Below, in pieces: positions 56,434-64,000 of a DNA stretch of 64,000 nt. Position 1 is the stretch's first letter, and each line of letters begins with the position of its first letter. Under the pieces are notes generated by a model, which was not told the origin of the DNA, did no database searches, and saw only the letters and a list, made by a program, of their open reading frames with translations. The stretch lies in the NCBI RefSeq assembly GCF_013074385.2, contig NZ_JABEYA020000009.1:1-64000 (forward strand), in the 5' to 3' direction. The position numbers and the translations under genes are program-made. The DNA is from Vibrio ostreicida (GTDB lineage Bacteria > Pseudomonadota > Gammaproteobacteria > Enterobacterales > Vibrionaceae).

Positions 56434-59400
56434 AAAACATCAACGTAATCGTGTGTGCATTGATCGGATTGGTGTTGTCAGTCGAGGTTCTTGCTTCTCC
56501 CCTTTGTTCGGTATCCTTTACCGATCCCCCTAGTGGCAACCAGATGCCCAACGGTATTGTCCCATCATCGGATATTCTTAACAATAAGCTCGGCGATCTC
56601 GACTGCTATACCTCAGGGGGGAGTTATGAATGCTTAGAAGGCGGGGTGGTTCGCTCGAATAACTTCGCGCCAGGAGATTACAGTTACAACGCTGGACTTT
56701 TCCAAAATGGTTCTAAGCTGACCACCAATGGCCAGACTACCCGCTTGTATTTTGATTCACTTCAATTGATCAATTCCGAATTGAATTTGGGGGGCGCGGC
56801 AGAAAATTTGTTTATCTATGTAGCAGGAAGCTTACAACTCGCTGGCCAGACTAAAATAAACGGTCTTATCTATGTGGCTGGGAGCGTTCAGGTGACTGGC
56901 AATGCAGAGGTCAGTGGCGGAATCGCATCCGGGGGAGCCATCTCTCTTTCTGGAAATAGCACGGTGACGGTCGACGCCAATGCGATAGACAACGCAGAGA
57001 TGAATGACCTGTGTCAAAACAGTAAAACACTGCAATGTTTCAACGATGATTTTAGTGCAACACAATTGTCAGATTTATGGGTAACGTCAACCAGTAAAGG
57101 TACCTTCAATCCAAGTATTCAAAGTGGTCGGCTGAGGTTTACTATAGCGGTGCGGGATCAGGCAACATCATCGACTTACCAGCGATTTTTCCCTGCGGCG
57201 GACAATTTAGTCGAAGTTGAGTTCGATCATTTCGCTTACGATGGAACTGGCGCTGATGGTATTGCGATTGTTTTATCCGATGGCTTGGTTACACCGAGTG
57301 CGGGCGCTTTTGGTGGGCCGTTGGGCTATGGTTTTAAACCCAATGAGCCTGGTTTCGCGGGTGGGTGGTTAGGTATCGGTATTGATGAATACGGTAATTT
57401 CTCCAACGAGGGGGGGCAGGGGGCTGAACCGGGACGCCGAAGGCAATCCGTTGCACTGCGAGGGTCCGGTGTTGATGAAACGGGTTACCGATATTTAGCA
57501 GGGGCCTGTAACAATGGTCAAACCAACCAAAACGGTAACTGCTTATCGCCCACTGTCGATGACAATAACTCTGGGTCAGTACATCGATACCGAATCACTG
57601 TGGACTCAAGAGTTGTGGGCGAATCGCAAGTCGAAATCTTGCGCAAGATTGGGTCTGGCACTTGGCAAACAATTGTTGGGCCAATCAATGTGCTGGATGC
57701 TCAATATAATCAGGAAGCCGTTCCGGCTGACTTTTTACTCTCTGTTACAGGCTCCACTGGAAGCGTCACTAATATTCATGAGATTGATAATTTTGAGGTG
57801 TGTGCGCTGAAGTCGCGGCCAGTCACGGATCAAATTGATCATTTTAGGCTCACACATTCAGGTCAAGAGCTGACCTGTAATGCAGAATCAGTGACGGTTC
57901 AAGCTTGTTTAGATGCATCATGCAGTCAGTTGTATACCGGAGCGGTGACGGCCAATTTACTGCCCTCAAGTGTTTCCGGCGGAGGGGGTTGGGTTGGTGG
58001 AAGTGGCGTCAGTTTCTCGGGAGGTTCTGGGACTTTTGACGTGCGTAAAAACCAAGCGGGTACTTTGACGCTAGGTGTCTCAGGCTCGACACCTCCGGCA
58101 AAGCCGTTTTCAACCAACCTATGCAATACAGGGAGTGGTTGGAGCGAAAACAACTGCGACCTTACCTTCTCCGACAGTGGTTTTGTGTTAGAGGTACCCG
58201 ATCAGATTGCGAATCAGGCCGTAACCGCAACCATTAAAGCGGTCAAACAAAGTGACAACTCGCAGCAATGTGTTCCTAGCTTTGCCAGTGTTTCGAAAAA
58301 CCTCGATTTCTGGAGTAGTTATCTAGACCCGCTCAGTAATGAAATTATTGGTACCCCACAGGTGTTGATTGAGAGCAGTGCGATAGGCGCCAGTGAGGCG
58401 GCTGCCACCAGTCGGAGTATTACATTTAATAGCTCGGGTGAATCATCGTTCAGTGTCAATTATCCCGATGCAGGTTTCATGCAGCTTAATGCACGTTATT
58501 CGGGGACAGGGGATGAGCAGGGGCTAGAGATGGTGGGCAGCGATAACTTTGTCAGTTTCCCCAAGTATCTGAGCTTGACCGCTGAGAACGCTTCTGGCAC
58601 GGATGGAGCCTGCGCCACCGCGGATATTTCATGTAACGTATTTGCCGCTGCTGGTGAAAGTTTTAACCTGAAGCTGACCGCTTATGGAGAAGGTGATGGC
58701 GTGACACCCAATTATAAACACAGTAGCCTTGCCATTAGCCACAGCCTGATAGAGCCTTCAGGTGGAAGCGTGGGTAGTCTCGGAGTAAGCACTTACAATC
58801 AAATTCCTCAAACTGGCGGAACCAATAACATTGCCCAAACTATTTCAGAGGTTGGTGTGTTTGATTTTACGGTTACGCCACCGAGTACGTTTAATGGCAG
58901 TACAACTTTTACTATACCAGCCGCTTCAACGGGAAATAGTGGCCGGTTTATCCCCTCGTATTTTAACGCCACAGTCGGCACACCCATATTGAGTGCTAAA
59001 TGTGTGACTTTTACTTATATCGGCGAGTCTTTTGAATACAGCACCAACCCTGCCGTGACGCTTAACCCCGTTGCAGAGGATGGTGTCGCGTTGCAAAACT
59101 ATTTAGATGTTAACTGGTGGCGCTACAGCAATCCATGGAGTACCCGAGCTTATGCAACCGCTTCGAGTAACAGTCTAACGATGACCTATGATGGGACGTC
59201 TTCCAGTGTCGATCGGGTCAACACGTTAACCAGCATCATTGAGCTCAATGGGGACGTAATGACTTATGTTAAGCCTTCTGTTGCGGTTGTTCCTTTTACA
59301 GCGGGGTACTCTCTTACTTTGAACGACACTGATTTAACTGATAGTGACGGAGTGTGCTTTAAATCATCCAATAGCGGTTCTTGTTTAGGACTCTCATTTG

Positions 59401-59879
59401 ACAATGTTGATAGTATGATGGAGCTGCGTTGGGGGCGTCTGAGCATTAATGACTCATATGGATCGGAGTTGAGCGCTCTCAGGCAAACCTTGGAGTTACA
59501 GTATTATTCGGCCAATCAGGCATTTGACACTAACACCGCAGACAATTGTACGAATTTTGCTGATGTGAACAACTTTACAATGACTTCTACGGATTACACC
59601 GTGGTTACCTCAGGTTCACCGACACCGCCGCAAGTGAATGCGTCATTGCCGTCGACCACCGCATCCAACGGCGAGACCTACCTTGAGTTCAGTGCACCTG
59701 GTTCGGGCAGTACAGGAAAGATCACAACGTCTTTTAATATGGAAACGCACAGTCTCCCATGGTTAAAACAAGACGAAGACAACAACGGTACTTTTGAAGA
59801 TTCGACATCAGGGTTAGTTCAGTTTGGTCTATATCGTGGTAGTGATCGTGTCATTTGGTGGAATGAGTTGGACCAGTAA
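56430..59879 (+). CDS. mshQ: MSHA protein MshQ, large exported lectin-like protein
   Basis: 1149 residues, GTG start with GTAGGAG before it. Signal peptide (MKNINVIVCALIGLVLSVEVLAS). About residues 115-180 show repeating hydrophobic strands like polymer-forming bactofilin-type repeats (INGLIYVAGSVQVTGNAEVSG). About 198-460 resemble an L-type lectin/concanavalin fold: FNDDFSATQLSDLWV, DGTGADGIAIVLSDG, GFAGGWLGIGIDEYGNFSN. The rest (about 500-1149) is Ser/Thr-rich beta-sandwich, like the DUF6701 part of MshQ homologues. Likely the tip or surface adhesin of the pilus. The lectin reading is mine and not confirmed by search. Confidence 0.8.
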   Translation: MKNINVIVCALIGLVLSVEVLASPLCSVSFTDPPSGNQMPNGIVPSSDILNNKLGDLDCYTSGGSYECLEGGVVRSNNFAPGDYSYNAGLFQNGSKLTTNGQTTRLYFDSLQLINSELNLGGAAENLFIYVAGSLQLAGQTKINGLIYVAGSVQVTGNAEVSGGIASGGAISLSGNSTVTVDANAIDNAEMNDLCQNSKTLQCFNDDFSATQLSDLWVTSTSKGTFNPSIQSGRLRFTIAVRDQATSSTYQRFFPAADNLVEVEFDHFAYDGTGADGIAIVLSDGLVTPSAGAFGGPLGYGFKPNEPGFAGGWLGIGIDEYGNFSNEGGQGAEPGRRRQSVALRGSGVDETGYRYLAGACNNGQTNQNGNCLSPTVDDNNSGSVHRYRITVDSRVVGESQVEILRKIGSGTWQTIVGPINVLDAQYNQEAVPADFLLSVTGSTGSVTNIHEIDNFEVCALKSRPVTDQIDHFRLTHSGQELTCNAESVTVQACLDASCSQLYTGAVTANLLPSSVSGGGGWVGGSGVSFSGGSGTFDVRKNQAGTLTLGVSGSTPPAKPFSTNLCNTGSGWSENNCDLTFSDSGFVLEVPDQIANQAVTATIKAVKQSDNSQQCVPSFASVSKNLDFWSSYLDPLSNEIIGTPQVLIESSAIGASEAAATSRSITFNSSGESSFSVNYPDAGFMQLNARYSGTGDEQGLEMVGSDNFVSFPKYLSLTAENASGTDGACATADISCNVFAAAGESFNLKLTAYGEGDGVTPNYKHSSLAISHSLIEPSGGSVGSLGVSTYNQIPQTGGTNNIAQTISEVGVFDFTVTPPSTFNGSTTFTIPAASTGNSGRFIPSYFNATVGTPILSAKCVTFTYIGESFEYSTNPAVTLNPVAEDGVALQNYLDVNWWRYSNPWSTRAYATASSNSLTMTYDGTSSSVDRVNTLTSIIELNGDVMTYVKPSVAVVPFTAGYSLTLNDTDLTDSDGVCFKSSNSGSCLGLSFDNVDSMMELRWGRLSINDSYGSELSALRQTLELQYYSANQAFDTNTADNCTNFADVNNFTMTSTDYTVVTSGSPTPPQVNASLPSTTASNGETYLEFSAPGSGSTGKITTSFNMETHSLPWLKQDEDNNGTFEDSTSGLVQFGLYRGSDRVIWWNELDQ

Positions 59880-59945
59880 TGGCATTAATTTTCGACTTTC
59901 GTTAGGAATCTGTTAGAAATTGCGGGTTTTAGCCCATGTTTATAG

Positions 59946-61073
<1,128 letters not shown>

Positions 61074-61080
61074 TCAATTG

Positions 61081-61102
61081 AGCCCCCGGGACATTGGGGG
61101 CT
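61081..61102 (+). terminator. Hairpin between mreB and mreC
   Basis: AGCCCCC and GGGGGCT form a very GC-rich 7-bp stem with an 8-base loop eight bases after mreB. No T-run, so transcription is expected to be reduced but not stopped; MreB is needed in larger amounts than MreC and MreD. Confidence 0.7.
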
Positions 61103-61131
61103 GATTCGAGCGATTAAGGAACTCATATTTA

Positions 61132-62019
61132 ATGAAGCCGATTTTTGGCCGAGGACCTTCACTTCAGTTGCGCCTATTTTTTGCGGTGATCATATCAGCC
61201 AGCCTAATGCTGGCTGATAGTCGTTTAGGTGCATTTGCTCAGGTACGTTATCTACTCAATAGTATGGTTGCCCCGATTCAGTATCTAGCGGATGTCCCTC
61301 GGACAATGTTTGACGGGGCGTACGAACGCTTTAACATTCGCAAAGACTTTATGGATAACAACCATCAGCTTAAGAGAGAAATTCTTCGTCTGAAGAATGA
61401 TAGGTTGTTGCTTGACCAATACCGTGAAGAGAATCAGCGTTTGCGCAAGCTGCTTGGTTCGTCATTTGTGCGTGATGAACGTAAAGTTGTCACAGAAGTC
61501 ATGGCGGTGGACACCTCCCCGTATCGCCAGCAAGTCGTCATTGATAAAGGGAAAATTGACGGTGTCTACGTGGGTCAGCCAGTGGCGAATGAAAAAGGGA
61601 TTGTTGGGCAAGTCACCTTTGTTTCTGCCCATAACAGTCGGGTACTACTTCTGACCGATAGCCAGAGTGCGATTCCTGTACAAGTGATACGCAATGATAT
61701 CCGTGTTATTGCGTCGGGTAATAGTAAAATTGACCGCATCAACCTAGAACATATCCCTATTAGCCTCGATATTGAGGAAGGGGATTTATTGGTGACATCA
61801 GGACTGGGTGGTGTTTATCCTGAAGGTTATCCCGTTGCACATGTTGTTGATGTAAGCCGTGATACCGCGAGAGAGTTTGCCGTCATTGAAGCCAAGCCTG
61901 TGGTTGATTTTGAACGATTGCGATATTTGTTGCTCGTCTGGCCAAATGACTCTCGTCAGGACAAAATCCAGCAGGCATTACCTGATGATCTAGAAGAGGA
62001 AAAGGGTAATGGCGAATAG
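61132..62019 (+). CDS. mreC: Rod-shape-determining protein MreC
   Basis: 295 residues: one N-terminal membrane helix (about 12-30), coiled coil (about 60-105, including LKREILRLKNDRLLLDQYREENQRLRKLL), and a beta-rich periplasmic domain with VVIDKGKIDGVYVGQPVANEKGIVGQV and the TSGLGGVYPEGYPVA loop. Scaffolds PBP2 and RodA. Overlaps mreD by 11 bases. Confidence 0.96.
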   Translation: MKPIFGRGPSLQLRLFFAVIISASLMLADSRLGAFAQVRYLLNSMVAPIQYLADVPRTMFDGAYERFNIRKDFMDNNHQLKREILRLKNDRLLLDQYREENQRLRKLLGSSFVRDERKVVTEVMAVDTSPYRQQVVIDKGKIDGVYVGQPVANEKGIVGQVTFVSAHNSRVLLLTDSQSAIPVQVIRNDIRVIASGNSKIDRINLEHIPISLDIEEGDLLVTSGLGGVYPEGYPVAHVVDVSRDTAREFAVIEAKPVVDFERLRYLLLVWPNDSRQDKIQQALPDDLEEEKGNGE

Positions 62020-62497
62020 CGTACTTAGAGGCAAGATGGTGATTGCCTTTTCATTCTTGGTGGCCCTAACCTTGCAAACCATCCCATGGCCTGGGGTTCT
62101 CGATGTCTTACGCCCATCATGGTTATTATTGGTGACCTGTTATTGGGTGTTAGCCTTACCACATCGCGTGAACGTCGGGACAGCGCTGATTTTGGGTTTA
62201 TTGTGGGACTTGCTATTGGGTTCCACTCTCGGTATTCGTGGCATGATGATGTCGATTGTCATTTATGTTATTGGACTTAATTTCCTAGTATTAAGGAATA
62301 TGGCCCTTTGGCAGCAGGCGTTGTTGATCGGTTTGTTGTCGATGTTTCTCGATGTGTTGATATTTGCGGGTGAATATCTGATACAGGATGTGACGTTCAA
62401 TCTCTTGTCGCTCTGGAGTGGCCTGATCAACAGTATTTTGTGGCCATGGCTGTTTCTGCTAATGCGTCGTGTCAGACGACACTGGCATGTGAGGTGA
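62009..62497 (+). CDS. mreD: Rod-shape-determining protein MreD
   Basis: 162-residue polytopic membrane protein with five to six helices; PSWLLLVTCYWVLALPHRVNVGTALILGLLWDLLLGSTLG carries the MreD pattern. Begins inside mreC. Just three bases after its stop the maf GTG start follows. Confidence 0.95.
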   Translation: MANSVLRGKMVIAFSFLVALTLQTIPWPGVLDVLRPSWLLLVTCYWVLALPHRVNVGTALILGLLWDLLLGSTLGIRGMMMSIVIYVIGLNFLVLRNMALWQQALLIGLLSMFLDVLIFAGEYLIQDVTFNLLSLWSGLINSILWPWLFLLMRRVRRHWHVR

Positions 62498-62499
62498 GT

Positions 62500-63060
62500 G
62501 TGGAAAAACAGCTAGTTTTAGCATCAGGTTCTCCAAGGCGTAAACAGTTGTTATCACAATTGGGCTTGGGTTTTGGTGTGATTTGCACAGAAGTAGAGGA
62601 AATCCAGTTTGAGCATGAAAGTGCTTTGCAGTATGTCTCACGCTTATCACAAGACAAAGCGCAAGCAGGGTTAGAACGTGAGCCCGATAGCGTGGTAATA
62701 GGCTCAGATACCGTGGTGGTATGTGACGAAGCCGTGATGGAAAAACCAGTCAATCTGGCGCATTCAAAAGCGATGTTGCTTGCGCTCTCTGATCGGGAAC
62801 ATAAAGTACTGACGGCGGTGACCGTTGCCACGCAGCAACGACAAGAAACGATAGTGGTGAGTACGTCCGTATGGTTTAAAGCCCTCTCAGAAACGGAAAT
62901 AGAACAATATTGGAACACGGGCGAGCCATGTGATAAAGCGGGTAGCTATGGTATCCAAGGTATTGGCGGTAAGTTCGTCACGCGTATTGAAGGTAGTTAT
63001 CATGCTGTCGTGGGGCTCCCATTATTTGAAACAGACCAGCTCTTGCGCAAATTTCTATAA
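62500..63060 (+). CDS. maf: Maf/YhdE-type nucleotide pyrophosphatase
   Basis: 186 residues, GTG start at 62500 set by GAGGTGAG directly before it; family members begin LVLASGSPRRK as here. The YhdE subgroup hydrolyses dTTP and UTP (and modified forms) to the monophosphate. Active-site SGSPRRKQLL, SDTVV, and the catalytic DKAGSYGIQGIGG are present. The mreBCD-maf-rng order is the E. coli order. Confidence 0.95.
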   Translation: MEKQLVLASGSPRRKQLLSQLGLGFGVICTEVEEIQFEHESALQYVSRLSQDKAQAGLEREPDSVVIGSDTVVVCDEAVMEKPVNLAHSKAMLLALSDREHKVLTAVTVATQQRQETIVVSTSVWFKALSETEIEQYWNTGEPCDKAGSYGIQGIGGKFVTRIEGSYHAVVGLPLFETDQLLRKFL

Positions 63061-63082
63061 TTTAAAATGTTGAGGTGCGCCT

Positions 63083-64000
63083 ATGAGTGCTGAGTTGCTA
63101 ATCAATGTGACGCCGAGTGAAACTCGTGTGGCCATGATTGAAGGGGGGACCCTACAGGAAATCCACGTTGAACGAGAAGCTAAGCGCGGAATCGTCGGTA
63201 ACATATACAAAGGTAAAGTAAGCCGAGTTTTGCCGGGCATGCAGGCCGCGTTTGTTGACATTGGATTGGACAAAGCGGCTTTTCTACATGCCTCCGATAT
63301 CGTGCCGCATACCGAATGTGTTGCGGAAAATGAGAAGCAACAGTTCCAGGTTAGGGACATCTCAGAATTGGTTCGTCAGGGGCAGGATATTGTTGTTCAG
63401 GTAGTTAAAGATCCTTTAGGAACAAAAGGTGCACGACTAACGACCGATATTACATTGCCCTCACGCTACCTCGTTTTTATGCCAGGATCGAGTCATGTGG
63501 GTGTTTCACAACGTATTGAGAGTGAACAAGAACGCCACCGATTAAAAAAAGTGGTGGGCCATTATTGTGATGAAGACGGTGGGTTTATTATAAGAACCGC
63601 GGCCGAAGGGGCATTGGATAAAGAGCTTTCTCAGGATGCTGCGTTTCTCAAACGCCTCTGGTCTAAGGTCAATGATCGGCGAAGTAAATACAAAACACGT
63701 TCGACCTTATACGGCGAGTTGGGTCTTTCTCAACGTATTTTACGCGACTTTGTTGGAACAGAACTCAATAAGATTTTGGTCGATTCTCGTCAGGAGTATG
63801 AAAACCTTAAAGAGTTTACCTCTGAGTATGTGCCGGAGCTGACCAGTAAGCTAGAGCTGTATGAAGGTGATAAACCGATTTTTGATATGTATGACACCGA
63901 GAATGAAATCCAGCGTTCTCTCGATCGCAAAGTTGAGCTCAAATCGGGTGGGTACCTGATTATTGACCAAACTGAAGCGATGACGACGGTGGATATCAAT
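63083..64000 (+). CDS. rng: Ribonuclease G (3' end outside window)
   Basis: Single-strand endoribonuclease that matures the 5' end of 16S rRNA. The frame is open from ATG 63083 to the end of the window (306 of about 489 codons). MSAELLINVTPSETRVAMIE start, the S1-like RNA-binding GNIYKGKVSRVLPGMQAAFVDIG at about 40-62, ALSARF-like KGARLTTDITLPSRYLVF, and the catalytic YLIIDQTEAMTTVDIN at the edge are RNase E/G hallmarks. GAGGTGCGCCT lies before the start. Confidence 0.97.
   Translation, partial: MSAELLINVTPSETRVAMIEGGTLQEIHVEREAKRGIVGNIYKGKVSRVLPGMQAAFVDIGLDKAAFLHASDIVPHTECVAENEKQQFQVRDISELVRQGQDIVVQVVKDPLGTKGARLTTDITLPSRYLVFMPGSSHVGVSQRIESEQERHRLKKVVGHYCDEDGGFIIRTAAEGALDKELSQDAAFLKRLWSKVNDRRSKYKTRSTLYGELGLSQRILRDFVGTELNKILVDSRQEYENLKEFTSEYVPELTSKLELYEGDKPIFDMYDTENEIQRSLDRKVELKSGGYLIIDQTEAMTTVDIN

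Overview
The window is ordinary, dense chromosomal DNA from a gammaproteobacterium of the family Vibrionaceae, most likely a Vibrio. The main reasons are a complete MSHA pilus locus sitting between ssb-csrD and mreBCD, a qstR-like regulator next to galU and uvrA, an OTase gene of the PglL type next to uvrA, and a tuf-bfd-bfr-rpsF order. No phage, IS element, tRNA, rRNA or CRISPR array was seen. It is truncated at both ends: it opens inside tuf (EF-Tu) and closes inside rng (RNase G).

Layout. 1-7.2 kb: tuf 3' end, bfd-bfr iron storage, the rpsF-rpsR-rplI ribosomal operon with its promoter and an S6:S18-type leader, a divergent DUF481 outer-membrane protein, dnaB-alr, and convergent yjbQ. 7.2-14.1 kb: pgi, a TIGR03899-like protein, a 33-codon candidate small membrane protein, then a leftward zinc operon (DUF2607, ZrgA/DUF2796, ABC ATPase, FtsX-type permease, DUF3299) behind a perfect 25-bp Zur-type palindrome. 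14.1-31.1 kb: ytfJ, msrA, tamA-tamB-ytfP, ppa, fbp, mpl-ubiX, a TPP riboswitch with thiBPQ, darP and pmbA. 31.2-41.4 kb: lysC behind a lysine riboswitch, a class V aminotransferase, pglL, uvrA with a LexA box, galU, qstR and ssb. 41.6-59.9 kb: csrD and the MSHA genes mshI-J-K-L-M-N-E-G-F-B-A-C-D-O-P-Q. 60.0-64.0 kb: mreBCD, maf and rng.

Compared with the V. cholerae N16961 gene order as I remember it, three blocks are joined: the tuf-to-pgi block, the zrg-to-pmbA block, and the lysC-to-rng block. Each is internally collinear with V. cholerae, so this looks like ordinary rearrangement between species and not gene acquisition.

How the genes work together. The MSHA locus encodes a whole type IV pilus machine: inner-membrane platform (MshI, J, G), ATPases (MshE with a c-di-GMP-binding N-terminus, MshM), secretin (MshL with MshK), major pilin MshA, minor pilins, and the large exported MshQ. 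Metal supply is covered by Zur-controlled ZrgA transport and by the Bfr/Bfd iron store. Two riboswitches, one LexA site, one Zur site and several intrinsic terminators can be read directly. The most noticeable regulatory details are a galU terminator whose U-tract lies inside the uvrA LexA box, a strong terminator inside the zinc operon between the binding protein and its transporter, and the absence of priB from the rpsF operon. I did not find a clearly undescribed multi-gene system; the least characterised material is the zinc operon's accessory proteins, the small membrane ORF, and MshQ.
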